A stretch of 64,000 nt of DNA from an uncultured Roseibium sp. (GTDB taxonomy: Bacteria; Pseudomonadota; Alphaproteobacteria; Rhizobiales; Stappiaceae): NCBI RefSeq assembly GCF_963669205.1, contig NZ_OY769915.1:3570001-3634000 (forward strand), in the 5' to 3' direction. The translations under genes were made by a program, and so were the position numbers. The notes under the pieces are model-generated. The model searched no databases and was not told where the DNA came from. It saw nothing but the letters and a program-made list of their open reading frames with translations. The first letter of the stretch is position 1; each line of letters opens with the position of its first letter. Below, one piece after another: positions 16,861 through 25,590 of the stretch.

Positions 16861-17760
16861 ATGGACAGGACACTTCGCGGAGCAGCCGAAATGAGCGCCG
16901 CAATGACTATTCTCGGCACGATCGGATTTTTTGTCGTTCTGTCGGGTGAGCCGGCCATCGATGTCGTTTTCTGGCGATGCGCCTTCGGTGCTGTTGCCCT
17001 CATGCTGATTTGCACCGTTCAGGGGACATTTCGACGGCAGATCGCCCTGCGCCAGATCGCCGTGGCCGCGCTCGGCGGCGTCGCCATCGTCGTGAACTGG
17101 GCCATGCTGTTCAGCGCATATGGCAAGGCGTCGATCGGGGTCGCCACCGCCGTCTACAACACGCAGCCTTTCATTCTCGTGGGTTTCGGCGCGCTCTTTT
17201 TCGCAGAACGCCTAACGGCGGCCAAGCTGTCATGGCTTGCACTCGCTTTCTTCGGCGTCGTGCTCATCGTTCAGGCAAAACCCGCCGCACCGGCCTCTGA
17301 AAATATGGACTATGCTTTCGGAATGGCCCTTGCTCTGGGCGCGGCTTTTTTCTGGGCGGTCGCTGCGCTGCTGACGAAAAAGCTGACCGGGACACCGCCA
17401 CAGCTGATCGCGCTGATCCAGGTCTGCGTCGGTATCTTGATGCTGGCACCGTTTGTCAGTTGGACATCCCTGCCGGACAGCGGCGTTGCCTGGGGTGCGT
17501 TGATCACGCTTGGCGCAGTTCACACCGGCCTGATGTATACCCTCATGTATGGAGCTGTCCAAAAACTCCCGACCTATCTGCAGGGCGCGTTTTCCTTCCT
17601 CTACCCGATCGTCGCCATTGTCGTTGACTACGCGGCATTCGAGCAGACCTTGCACCTCTCGCAGTTCCTGGGAGCAGCGGCGATCATCCTTGCGGCCGCA
17701 GGTCTGACATTTGGCTGGAAACTCTTCGGCAGAAAGGCCGTTACCAATGCCACGCTATGA
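16861..17760 (+). CDS. EamA/DMT-superfamily transporter (likely amino-acid or metabolite exporter)
   Basis: A 299-residue inner-membrane protein with ten hydrophobic segments in two EamA repeats (GVATAVYNTQPFILVGFGAL and ALGAAFFWAVAALLTKKL mark the halves). AGGAGG lies 10 bases before ATG 16861. It is divergent from an Lrp/AsnC regulator, suggesting control by amino acids. Its stop overlaps the convergent radical SAM gene by 6 bases, so transcription read-through would be antisense to that gene. Substrate unknown. Confidence 0.88.
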   Translation: MDRTLRGAAEMSAAMTILGTIGFFVVLSGEPAIDVVFWRCAFGAVALMLICTVQGTFRRQIALRQIAVAALGGVAIVVNWAMLFSAYGKASIGVATAVYNTQPFILVGFGALFFAERLTAAKLSWLALAFFGVVLIVQAKPAAPASENMDYAFGMALALGAAFFWAVAALLTKKLTGTPPQLIALIQVCVGILMLAPFVSWTSLPDSGVAWGALITLGAVHTGLMYTLMYGAVQKLPTYLQGAFSFLYPIVAIVVDYAAFEQTLHLSQFLGAAAIILAAAGLTFGWKLFGRKAVTNATL

Positions 17761-19536
17761 GGCGGCGGCCCTTTTCTTCGCCGCCTTGACGATTGATGCG
17801 TCGCGTGCGGTCTTGGCCACGGCCTCCACGCCGCCGCGTGTCTCCTGAATCATTGCGAGTGTTTCCTCGCCATCCTTTTCGATCTCCCGGGTCGCAATAT
17901 CCGAATAGCCGCGCCGGTCCGGCGATGCCTTGACCTTCCGGTAGATCCTGTAGACCCGCAAGGTCGCCGAAACATAGGCCCAGTGCTTGGCGGCGATTTC
18001 CCAGAGGTAGCGCGGATAGAACGCCAGCGCGCTTTCGACCGGCATGCCGCTGCGCCGGTCTTTGCGATACTTCAGCCGGAAGTACCCGCCTTCCAGCGGG
18101 TGAACCCCTTCGCACTGGACCATCAGCTTGAACCACATCATCAGGAACAGCTTGTTGCCCGGCCGCCCCTTCCTGTGCGCGGCTGCACGCCTGAGAACGG
18201 TCTCGATATGATCATCGGAATAATAGCTTGCCCAGGCCTCCTGGTAAGCTTCCTCCCATTCCGCATCCGTCATTTTCGGATGATGGGAGACCCGGTGGTT
18301 GAGGTCATACTTGTTCAGGTCCGGGTCCATCCAGGTCCCCTGCGACAACAGGACCTTGTGGTCTTCCGACCCGGGAAGCGGTGTCAGGTAGAAGAACTCC
18401 AGGAGATCGAGGGGAAGCTCTTTCTTGATGATCTCGACATCCCGCAGCACGGCCTCCTTCGTGTCGCCGGGAAAGCCGATGATGTAACCTGCATAGGTGG
18501 TCGCGCCATGCGCCCGCCACTTCTGCAGCATCTCCCGGTATTCGGTGATCTTGTTCTGGCGTTTCTTTGCGGCGAGCAGATTGTCCGGATTGATGTTTTC
18601 AAGACCGATGAAAACGCGGTTCACACCGGCCCGGGTTGCCTTTTCGATGAAATTCTCGATGCGGTGGCACAGCGTATCGACCTGGATGATGAACTTGATG
18701 TCGAACTTTTCCTCTTCACGCAGAACAATGAGCCGGTCGAAAAGAGGTTCCCATTCCCTGTTTCGGGCGAAATTGTCGTCGGTGATGAAAAACCGGTCGA
18801 TGCCCTGCTCGTAGTTGTCCCGGATGATCTGCTCCAGATCGTCGGCCGACCTGAACCGGCTCTTGCGCCCCTGGACATTGATGATCGTACAGAAGGAGCA
18901 CTGGAACGGGCAGCCCCGTCCGAGATCGAAACTGGAATGCGACCCGGCCGTGAACTGGATATGCTTCGGCGGCAGGATAGGCGTCGGTTCGCCTTCGAGC
19001 GACGGAAGGTCAGCCATGAAATTGTAGAGCGGTTTCAGATCATCGGCCCAGGCATCACGGAAGACCTGGTCAAGCCGCCGGTCCTCGGCCTCTCCGGCAA
19101 AATAGCTGACCCCCTCGGCCTGAAGCTCGACCATTTCCGAAGGCATTTCGTCCAGCATGGAAATGCAGCCGGAGACGTGGAACCCGCCGATTGCCGTCTG
19201 CAGGCCCTCCGCCATGAACCTGCGCGCCAGATCCGTAGCGCGTGGAAACTGGTTCGACTGGACCCCGACCAGCGCAATCAGCGCCTTGCCGCCCTTGCGG
19301 CGGATGTCGCGGGCTATTTTCTCCGGACGGACCCGTTTGTTCGTCTCGTCGTATGTGTGGAGATGAATTCGCACGTCAGCGCCAAGCGCATCACGTTGCA
19401 CCGCGGCCTCCGCGAGGCCGTTGAGACTGGCGAGTGTGTTTGAGGGAATGGCGGATCTCAGCCACTGGATCGGATAGCCGTCATCGTCATAGTGGGTCGG
19501 CTTGATCATAACGAAGTGGAAGTCGCGCACGTCCAT
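17755..19536 (-). CDS. B12-binding domain radical SAM protein
   Basis: A 593-residue cytoplasmic enzyme. The N-terminal 150 residues read as a cobalamin-binding Rossmann domain (ALIALVGVQSNQFPRATDLA, then IGGFHVSG). The radical SAM core has the 4Fe-4S cluster motif GRGCPFQCSFC (CxxxCxxC), GIDRFFITDDNFARN and RVFIGLENINPDNLLA. The C-terminus is basic and helical. Such proteins often act as methyltransferases or in lipid and natural-product modification; no neighbour identifies the substrate. ATG 19536 is preferred because AGGGGA lies just upstream. Confidence 0.88.
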   Translation of the reverse strand: MDVRDFHFVMIKPTHYDDDGYPIQWLRSAIPSNTLASLNGLAEAAVQRDALGADVRIHLHTYDETNKRVRPEKIARDIRRKGGKALIALVGVQSNQFPRATDLARRFMAEGLQTAIGGFHVSGCISMLDEMPSEMVELQAEGVSYFAGEAEDRRLDQVFRDAWADDLKPLYNFMADLPSLEGEPTPILPPKHIQFTAGSHSSFDLGRGCPFQCSFCTIINVQGRKSRFRSADDLEQIIRDNYEQGIDRFFITDDNFARNREWEPLFDRLIVLREEEKFDIKFIIQVDTLCHRIENFIEKATRAGVNRVFIGLENINPDNLLAAKKRQNKITEYREMLQKWRAHGATTYAGYIIGFPGDTKEAVLRDVEIIKKELPLDLLEFFYLTPLPGSEDHKVLLSQGTWMDPDLNKYDLNHRVSHHPKMTDAEWEEAYQEAWASYYSDDHIETVLRRAAAHRKGRPGNKLFLMMWFKLMVQCEGVHPLEGGYFRLKYRKDRRSGMPVESALAFYPRYLWEIAAKHWAYVSATLRVYRIYRKVKASPDRRGYSDIATREIEKDGEETLAMIQETRGGVEAVAKTARDASIVKAAKKRAAAS

Positions 19537-19627
19537 GTCCCCTAACCTGCCCTGAAGCTGACAAGGGAGCGTTGCATTCACATTACGTTAGGTCAATGGT
19601 CTTGTGTGCAACAAAACGGCGCAAACG

Positions 19628-19987
19628 CTAGTCTTCCCCGTCAAGACGGAACTCTTTCGCTATATGACGCCCGGTCCAGCGGCCGTACCGCCAGGGTGTG
19701 AACCAGTGCGCATTTTGGGGCAGATCCTCCGGCACCGGATCGAATCCGGATGCACCCCATGGGTTGCATCTGAGGATGCGGGAAAGACCGACCCAGCCGC
19801 CGGTCCAGAAACCATATCGCCGGATCGCATTTTCCGTATATTCTGAACAGGTCGGCGCGTAACGGCAGCCGCGCCCCATGAACAGCGACAGGGAATGCCG
19901 GTAGATCCAGATGAGACCAATTGCCGCGCGGCCGGCGGGCGACAGCATCTTGTCTTGTTCGGGCGGGCGTTCGGGTTCCGGGCACAT
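19628..19987 (-). CDS. yidD: membrane protein insertion efficiency factor YidD
   Basis: A 119-residue small protein that assists YidC in membrane protein insertion. The family signature GRGCRYAPTCSEYTENAI is intact with its three Cys residues, followed by RYGFWTGGWVGLSRILRCNPW. It is encoded downstream of the Fe-S scaffold gene on the same strand with a 29-base gap. In many Rhizobiales genomes yidD sits near rnpA/yidC or in a folE-hisI cluster like this one. The Cys-rich core is diagnostic. Confidence 0.93.
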   Translation of the reverse strand: MCPEPERPPEQDKMLSPAGRAAIGLIWIYRHSLSLFMGRGCRYAPTCSEYTENAIRRYGFWTGGWVGLSRILRCNPWGASGFDPVPEDLPQNAHWFTPWRYGRWTGRHIAKEFRLDGED

Positions 19988-20016
19988 GAGGCGGTTGCCA
20001 GTTCAGGTTCGGGGTT

Positions 20017-20469
20017 TCAGGCCGCCGCTCCGTCCCCATTCGCCTTGGCGTCGATCTGGTCCAGCGCATCGACGACGGCATCAAAAGTCAGCAAGGTGGA
20101 CGCATGGCGCGCTTTGTACTCACGCACCGGTTCCAGAAACTTGAGATCTTCGAAGCGCCCGGCCGGCGGTTCGCCACCGTCCTTGAGCATCGCACGCATC
20201 GTTTTTTGCACGTCACGCAGCTCCTGTGCGGAAGCGCCGACGACATTCTGGGCCATGATCGAGGCCGATGCCTGCCCAAGCGCGCACGCCTTGACGTCAT
20301 GCGCGAAGTCGGTAACCACACCATCCTTCACACAAACGTCAACGAGCACCGTGGACCCGCAAAGCTTGGAATGCGCCTTTGCCGTTGCGTCAGGTTGCTC
20401 AAGACGTCCGATTCGCGGGATGTTTCCTGCAAATTCAAGGATCTTCGCATTGTAGATGTCGTCAAGCAT
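20017..20469 (-). CDS. NifU-like/IscU-like iron-sulfur cluster scaffold protein
   Basis: A 150-residue scaffold-type protein on which Fe-S clusters may be assembled. Two of the three usual cluster Cys are visible (KLCGSTV and VKACALGQAS). The third, expected after the late Arg-rich segment, is replaced in PVREYKARHASTLL by residues without Cys. The start ATG 20469 has AGAGG 6 bases upstream. The same reading frame stays open to 21261 opposite folE, but that part is antisense shadow. The missing Cys means a modified ligand set or a carrier role. Confidence 0.85.
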   Translation of the reverse strand: MLDDIYNAKILEFAGNIPRIGRLEQPDATAKAHSKLCGSTVLVDVCVKDGVVTDFAHDVKACALGQASASIMAQNVVGASAQELRDVQKTMRAMLKDGGEPPAGRFEDLKFLEPVREYKARHASTLLTFDAVVDALDQIDAKANGDGAAA

Positions 20470-20721
20470 TCTCGCCTCTTCGTGAAAGCCTGTGATGCGC
20501 GACACATTGATGGCGCTTTGCTTTCTTATATATAGATCAGACGCCACGGCAAATATCGCAAGGGGCAGAGTGGTCGCAGTTGGCAGGGAGGAGCGTCGCA
20601 AGCGCGCTCCACGCCGGCTAAACCCGCTCAGAAACTGTGCGTTCGCATTTTGTGTGGAGTATGATAATGGTCCCCGGCTATCAGGCGAGGACTTCATGAT
20701 CTGTGCAAGAACGAGCGCCGT

Positions 20722-21390
20722 ATGACGAGTGACAAGGGTAAATTTGCGAGGATCCCGATGGACGCAGTCCTCAAGCCGGTTGAAAAAAGATTTGAAAGAA
20801 AGTCGCCTGAACAATTGCTCAGGCCGAGCCGCGAAGAAGCCGAAGCCGCTGTACGGACCATCTTGGCCTGGACCGGCGACGACCCGGACCGCGAAGGTCT
20901 GCTGGACACGCCGAAGCGCGTCGTGAAGGCGATCAGCCAGCTCTACGGCGGCTATTTCGAAGACCCCGCCGAACATCTGGAAAGAACGTTCGAGGATGTC
21001 GGCGGGTATCAGGACATCGTTCTGGTGCGCGGAATCCCGTTCCATTCCCATTGCGAACACCACATGCTGCCCTTCATCGGAGAGGCGCATATCGCCTATT
21101 ATCCGGCCGAAGGCGTCGTCGGTCTGTCGAAGCTCGCACGTGTCGTCGACATCTATGCCAAGCGGCTGCAGACGCAGGAAAACTTGACGGCGCAGATCGC
21201 TTCCGTCATTGACGACACCCTGGCACCGCGCGGACTTGCGGTCATGCTCGAGGCAGAGCATCAGTGCATGACGATGCGCGGCGTCCAGAAACCGGGGGTC
21301 TCGACGATCACCACTCAGTTTACCGGCGTTTTCCAGGACGATCCGGCCGAGCAGGCCAAGTTCATGACCATGGTGCGCAGCAAGGGCTAA
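20722..21390 (+). CDS. folE: GTP cyclohydrolase I
   Basis: Converts GTP to 7,8-dihydroneopterin triphosphate, first step of folate and pterin synthesis. The 222-residue product shows the zinc ligands Cys in HSHCEHHMLPF with its His pair and the second Cys in EHQCMTMRG, plus GLSKLARVVDIYAKRLQ and QENLTAQIA. The N-terminal 35 residues are basic and variable. Divergent from the Fe-S scaffold gene, and followed after 49 bases by hisI. Confidence 0.96.
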   Translation: MTSDKGKFARIPMDAVLKPVEKRFERKSPEQLLRPSREEAEAAVRTILAWTGDDPDREGLLDTPKRVVKAISQLYGGYFEDPAEHLERTFEDVGGYQDIVLVRGIPFHSHCEHHMLPFIGEAHIAYYPAEGVVGLSKLARVVDIYAKRLQTQENLTAQIASVIDDTLAPRGLAVMLEAEHQCMTMRGVQKPGVSTITTQFTGVFQDDPAEQAKFMTMVRSKG

Positions 21391-21439
21391 AGACCTGACA
21401 AGCCCTTGCTTCTTCGATCAAGGCAAGGGTTTCGTTTTC

Positions 21440-21901
21440 ATGTGCAATATCTGTTTGAGCGAACGCGGCGACAAGGAAACGGTCGAGAGCGGCGGAATGC
21501 TGATGCCGAAATTCGACCGCGACGGCCTGATCGTCGCCGTCGTGACCGACGTGGCATCGGGCGAAGTCCTGATGGTCGGCTACATGAACGAAGAAGCCCT
21601 GAAACGCACCATCGAGACCGGCGAGGCATGGTACTGGAGCCGGTCGCGGCAAAGTTTCTGGAAGAAGGGCGAAACGTCCGGCCAGGTGCAGACCGTGCAT
21701 GAAATACTTACCGACTGCGACCAGGATGCCCTTGTGCTCAAAGTCAGCGTCGCCGGAAACGGTGCGACATGCCATGTCGGCTACCGCTCCTGCTTTTTCC
21801 GGAAGATTGCGGCCCCCTCGGACGGGGCGGTCCGTCTCGAACGGGTCGAATCCGAAAAGGTCTATGACCCTGCGGAAGTTTACGGAAAAGACCGGACTTG
21901 A
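21440..21901 (+). CDS. hisI: phosphoribosyl-AMP cyclohydrolase
   Basis: Opens the purine ring of phosphoribosyl-AMP in histidine biosynthesis. The 153-residue protein carries the HisI core EVLMVGYMNEEAL, the substrate loop AWYWSRSRQSFWKKGETS, the metal-binding TDCDQDALVLKV and the Cys pair NGATCHVGYRSCFF. The bifunctional HisE domain is absent, as usual in alphaproteobacteria. ATG 21440 includes a Cys-rich N-terminal tail (MCNICLSER) that is unusual; ATG 21500 or 21506 are alternative starts. Confidence 0.95.
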   Translation: MCNICLSERGDKETVESGGMLMPKFDRDGLIVAVVTDVASGEVLMVGYMNEEALKRTIETGEAWYWSRSRQSFWKKGETSGQVQTVHEILTDCDQDALVLKVSVAGNGATCHVGYRSCFFRKIAAPSDGAVRLERVESEKVYDPAEVYGKDRT

Positions 21902-22109
21902 GTTTCGCCATCTTTCCGGAACCTGGAATTTTGCCCGGCGAACTATTTTAACAATGTGATTTCATAGTGTTATTATTGTTTCGAAAATAACATAATAGCC
22001 ACATACGTATTTAAACTTATACCCGACCCGAGGTTCGGCGGCCTAAGCTCTCCTGAACGACAAGAAGAAGAAAAAACTCTTTGTTTCTGTCCATACTTAG
22101 GGAGAGGCT
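21902..22109 (+). promoter_or_regulatory. AT-rich leader region upstream of the nap operon
   Basis: This 208-base stretch is markedly AT-rich at about 21940-22020, unlike its GC-rich neighbours, and should hold the nap promoter. I looked for TTGAT-N4-ATCAA (FNR/NnrR type) and found no good match. A GGGAGAGG ribosome site at 22099-22106 precedes the small ORF at 22110. Confidence 0.5.
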
Positions 22110-22268
22110 ATGGCAGAAGAGTGTGAACAGCTGCGGCTGCACGTCCCCATTCCGGCCACTCGCCGTGCCTCCGTCATAATATTCGCGAGATTGATGGCTT
22201 CACCGGGCTCTTGTGCCCTGGTGAACTGGCGTGCCGGGGCCTTGCGTGGCACCGGACTGATCGCATGA
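22110..22268 (+). CDS. short ORF (52 aa) translationally coupled to napF
   Basis: A 52-codon frame begins at ATG 22110 directly after a strong GGGAGAGG site and ends with its TGA overlapping the napF ATG (ATGA at 22265-22268). NapF itself has no ribosome site, so translation through this ORF probably delivers ribosomes to napF. The peptide (start MAEECEQLRLH) is not NapE-like: it has no clear transmembrane helix. It may be a leader peptide or a decayed napE. No homologue is recognised. Confidence 0.5.
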   Translation: MAEECEQLRLHVPIPATRRASVIIFARLMASPGSCALVNWRAGALRGTGLIA

Positions 22269-22786
22269 CCGAGAGAACCGACATTTCGGTCAGCCGGCGC
22301 GCCTTTCTGAAGCTGGGCGGACGCGCCGATCCGGATGTTCTGCGACCTCCGGGAACGAACGACGCGCTGCTCACCGAATATTGCAAGGGCTGCAGCGCCT
22401 GTGCCGAGGCCTGTCCCGAACAGATCATTGTGGCGGGCGCGGGAAACTTTCCCGTTCTGGATTTTTCCCGCGGAGCCTGCACGTTCTGCGGGGCATGCGC
22501 CGATGCCTGCCCGTCCGGCGCATTCTCTGAAGACATTCTACCCCAGTGGTCCTGGAAAGCCGGGATAACAAGTGCCTGCCTGTCCATGCAGGGCATTTCG
22601 TGCCGTGCGTGCGAAGACGCCTGCGAGCCCAGAGCCATCCGCTTCCGTCTTGCCCTCGGGGGTAAATCGGAGCCCGTGCTTGACCAGCATCAATGCACCG
22701 GCTGCGGCGCCTGTGCATACCAGTGTCCCGCTGCTGCGGTGACCTTCACAAGAGTCGAGCCAAACAAGGAAGAGGACCCGGCATGA
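22265..22786 (+). CDS. napF: ferredoxin-type protein NapF
   Basis: A 173-residue cytoplasmic Fe-S protein that supports maturation of the NapA catalytic subunit before export. Four Cys clusters are visible: YCKGCSACAEACP, CTFCGACADACP, CRACEDACEP and CTGCGACAYQCP. The N-terminal SRRAFLKLGG resembles a vestigial twin-arginine motif, which NapF proteins often show. The start ATG overlaps the stop of the upstream 52-codon ORF, and the stop overlaps napD (ATGA), giving a tightly coupled operon. Confidence 0.93.
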   Translation: MTERTDISVSRRAFLKLGGRADPDVLRPPGTNDALLTEYCKGCSACAEACPEQIIVAGAGNFPVLDFSRGACTFCGACADACPSGAFSEDILPQWSWKAGITSACLSMQGISCRACEDACEPRAIRFRLALGGKSEPVLDQHQCTGCGACAYQCPAAAVTFTRVEPNKEEDPA

Positions 22787-23085
22787 ATATCTGCGGTTGT
22801 CTCGTACATGCGGCTGTTCAATCGCTGCCCGGAATTCGAGAGCAAATCGAGGCGATGGACGGCGTCGAGATCCATGCGTCCGACGGCGACGGGCGCCTCG
22901 TTGTCGTTGTCGAGGACACGCCGGCGAACACGGCCTCCGAACTGATCATGCAACTGCACCAGATCCCGGGTGTTCTCTCGGTCACCCTCACCTACCACCA
23001 TTTTGAAGACCTCGCGGCACCCGAAGCCGCATCACCGCCCGCCAATTCTAGCCAAGCCGGAGACCGGACCCATGACAATCTCTGA
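22783..23085 (+). CDS. napD: nitrate reductase chaperone NapD
   Basis: A 100-residue cytoplasmic chaperone that binds the Tat signal of NapA. It has the ferredoxin-like fold pattern of the family: an initial ICGCLVHA strand, GVEIHASDGDGRLVVVVED, and QIPGVLSVTLTYHHFED. The C-terminal 20 residues are polar. It overlaps napF by 4 bases and napA by 14 bases, consistent with coupled synthesis of chaperone and client. Confidence 0.93.
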   Translation: MNICGCLVHAAVQSLPGIREQIEAMDGVEIHASDGDGRLVVVVEDTPANTASELIMQLHQIPGVLSVTLTYHHFEDLAAPEAASPPANSSQAGDRTHDNL

Positions 23086-25564
23086 ATCCCGCAGGACTTT
23101 CCTGAAGTCGACCGCGGCCGCTGCAACGGCTTCGGCTGCCGGTATCTCGATCGGCACCGGCCCGGCCGAAGCCCAGTTCCAGACGACCGGGATTTCCTGG
23201 GACAAGGCCGCCTGCCGCTTCTGCGGGACGGGTTGCTCCGTCCTCGTGGGCACCAAGGACGGCCGTGTCGTCGCCACACAGGGAGACCCGGACGCTCCGG
23301 TCAACCGGGGTCTCAACTGCATCAAGGGCTACTTCCTCTCCAAGATCATGTATGGCGAGGACAGGCTGACCCAGCCCTTGCTGCGCAAGACCAACGGTGC
23401 CTACGACAAGAACGGCGAGTTCGAGCCGGTCAGCTGGGACGAAGCGTTCGACGTCATGGCGCAGAAATGGAAGGAAGCGCTCAAGGCGAAGGGACCGACC
23501 AGCGTCGGCATGTTCGGATCGGGCCAGTGGACCGTCTGGGAAGGCTACGCCGCCGCCAAGCTCATGAAGGCCGGCTTCCGCTCCAACAACATCGACCCGA
23601 ACGCCCGCCACTGCATGGCGTCTGCCGTTGTCGGCTTCATGCGGAGCTTCGGCATCGACGAACCGATGGGCTGCTACGACGATTTCGAACACGCGGACAC
23701 GTTCGTGCTCTGGGGTTCGAACATGGCGGAAATGCATCCCATCCTCTGGTCCCGCCTCACGGACACGCGTCTCACCAAGCCCGGTGCACAGGTGCATGTC
23801 CTGTCGACCTTCGAGCATCGCTCGTTCGAGCTCGCCGACAACGGCATCATCTTCAAGCCGCAGACGGATCTGGCGATCCTGAATTACATCGCCAACCACA
23901 TCATCTCGACCGGACGCGTCAACGAAGACTTCATGTCGAAACACGTCAATATCACGAAGACCGCGACGGATATCGGATATGGCCTGCGTCCGGACAACCC
24001 GATCCAGGAGGCGGCTGCAAACCCGGATTCGGGCGCAATGGAGGCAATCAGCTTCGACGAATACGCAGCCGCCGTCGCCGAATACACCGTGGACAAGGTG
24101 TCCGAGCTTTCAGGCGTTCCGGCAGAACAGCTGGAATTCCTGGCAGAGCAGTACGCAGACCCGGACCGCAAGGTCATGAGCCTCTGGACCATGGGGTTCA
24201 ACCAGCATACGCGCGGATCCTGGGTCAATTCACTCTGCTACAATGTGCATCTCCTGACCGGAAAGATCTCCGAGCCGGGCAATTCCCCCTTCTCGCTGAC
24301 CGGCCAGCCCTCGGCCTGCGGCACGGCGCGCGAGGTCGGCACCTTTGCCCACCGCCTGCCGGCCGATATGGTCGTCAACAACGACGAGCACCGGAAAATC
24401 TGCGAAGACGCATGGAAAATTCCGGAAGGCACGATCCCGCCGAAGCCGGGTTTCCACGCCGTGCTGCAGCACCGCAAGCTCAAGGACGGCGAACTCAACG
24501 CCTATTGGGTCCAGTGCAACAACAACATGCAGGCCGCGCCCAATCTGAATGAGGAAGGCTATCCCGGCTACCGGAACCCGGAAAACTTCATCACCGTCTC
24601 GGACCCCTACCCGACCGTGACGGCGGTCTCCGCCGACCTGATCCTGCCAACGGCGATGTGGGTCGAGAAGGAAGGCGCCTACGGCAACGCCGAACGCCGA
24701 ACCCAGTTCTGGCGGCAGCAGGTGCAGGCGCCGGGCGAGGCCAAATCCGATCTCTGGCAATTGATGGAATTCTCCAAGCGCTTCACGATCGAGGAAGTCT
24801 GGGGCGAGGAACTCCTGGCCAAGATGCCCGAGCATCGCGGCAAGACCATGTACGATGTTCTCTTCGCCAATGGACAGGTCGACAAGTTCCCGCTGAGCGA
24901 ACTTCAGGAGGGTCACCCGAACGATGATGCCGAACATTTCGGTTTCTACGTTCAAAAGGGCCTGTTCGAGGAATATGCGGGCTTCGGCCGCGGCCATGCC
25001 CACGACCTCGCACCGTTCGAGACCTACCACAAGGCCCGCGGCCTGCGCTGGCCGGTCGTCGACGGCAAGGAAACACTTTACCGGTTCCGTGAGGGATATG
25101 ACCCCTATGTCCCCGAAGGCGAGGAAGTCCGCTTCTACGGATACAAGGACGGCAAGGCGAAGATCATCTTCGCGCCTTACGAGGATCCGCCCGAGGTGCC
25201 GGATGACAACTTCGACCTCTGGCTCTGCACGGGACGCGTTCTCGAACACTGGCATTCTGGCTCGATGACACGCCGGGTGCCTGAACTGCACCGCGCCTTC
25301 CCGCTCGCCGTCGTGTTCATGCATCCTGCGGACGCGGAAGCACGGGGACTGCGCAACGGCCAGGAGATCCTGATCTCCACCCGCCGCGGTGAAGTTCGCA
25401 GCAAGCTGGCAACCCGCGGGCGCAACAAGGTCCCGGAGGGGCTTGTGTTCATGCCGTGGTTCGACGAGGGGCAGCTCACCAACAAGCTGACCCTGGACGC
25501 AACTTGTCCGCTGTCGAAGGAAACCGACTTCAAGAAATGTGCCTGCAAGGTGGAGCGCGTCTAG
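23072..25564 (+). CDS. napA: periplasmic nitrate reductase catalytic subunit
   Basis: Reduces nitrate to nitrite in the periplasm using bis-MGD molybdenum and one 4Fe-4S cluster. The 830-residue precursor begins with a Tat signal (SRRTFLKSTAAAATASAAG, cleaved near AEAQF). Cluster ligands are Cys48, Cys51, Cys55 and Cys83, and the Mo-coordinating residue is Cys181 in DPNARHCMASAV. The C-terminal MGD-binding half (WLCTGRVLEHWHSGSMTRR) is complete. The size matches NapA. It is the third nap gene and is followed by napG after 26 bases. Confidence 0.97.
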   Translation: MTISESRRTFLKSTAAAATASAAGISIGTGPAEAQFQTTGISWDKAACRFCGTGCSVLVGTKDGRVVATQGDPDAPVNRGLNCIKGYFLSKIMYGEDRLTQPLLRKTNGAYDKNGEFEPVSWDEAFDVMAQKWKEALKAKGPTSVGMFGSGQWTVWEGYAAAKLMKAGFRSNNIDPNARHCMASAVVGFMRSFGIDEPMGCYDDFEHADTFVLWGSNMAEMHPILWSRLTDTRLTKPGAQVHVLSTFEHRSFELADNGIIFKPQTDLAILNYIANHIISTGRVNEDFMSKHVNITKTATDIGYGLRPDNPIQEAAANPDSGAMEAISFDEYAAAVAEYTVDKVSELSGVPAEQLEFLAEQYADPDRKVMSLWTMGFNQHTRGSWVNSLCYNVHLLTGKISEPGNSPFSLTGQPSACGTAREVGTFAHRLPADMVVNNDEHRKICEDAWKIPEGTIPPKPGFHAVLQHRKLKDGELNAYWVQCNNNMQAAPNLNEEGYPGYRNPENFITVSDPYPTVTAVSADLILPTAMWVEKEGAYGNAERRTQFWRQQVQAPGEAKSDLWQLMEFSKRFTIEEVWGEELLAKMPEHRGKTMYDVLFANGQVDKFPLSELQEGHPNDDAEHFGFYVQKGLFEEYAGFGRGHAHDLAPFETYHKARGLRWPVVDGKETLYRFREGYDPYVPEGEEVRFYGYKDGKAKIIFAPYEDPPEVPDDNFDLWLCTGRVLEHWHSGSMTRRVPELHRAFPLAVVFMHPADAEARGLRNGQEILISTRRGEVRSKLATRGRNKVPEGLVFMPWFDEGQLTNKLTLDATCPLSKETDFKKCACKVERV

Positions 25565-25590
25565 GCGCCTTCACCGGACCGGAACCTGCC

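Noticed and set aside
17983..19443. A 486-codon plus-strand frame opposite the radical SAM gene
   Set aside because: Long antisense frames are expected in GC-rich coding DNA; the minus-strand gene has clear motifs and the antisense frame has none.
20470..21261. Upstream extension of the Fe-S scaffold frame on the minus strand (414 codons in all)
   Set aside because: It lies opposite folE, has a shadow-type composition and no conservation. The scaffold has a good start at 20469 with AGAGG.
21902..22110. FNR or NnrR operator for the nap operon
   Set aside because: No match to TTGAT-N4-ATCAA or close variants; only AT-rich sequence was found.
23233..24552. A 439-codon plus-strand frame inside napA
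   Set aside because: Out-of-frame shadow of napA, Arg-rich and without motifs.
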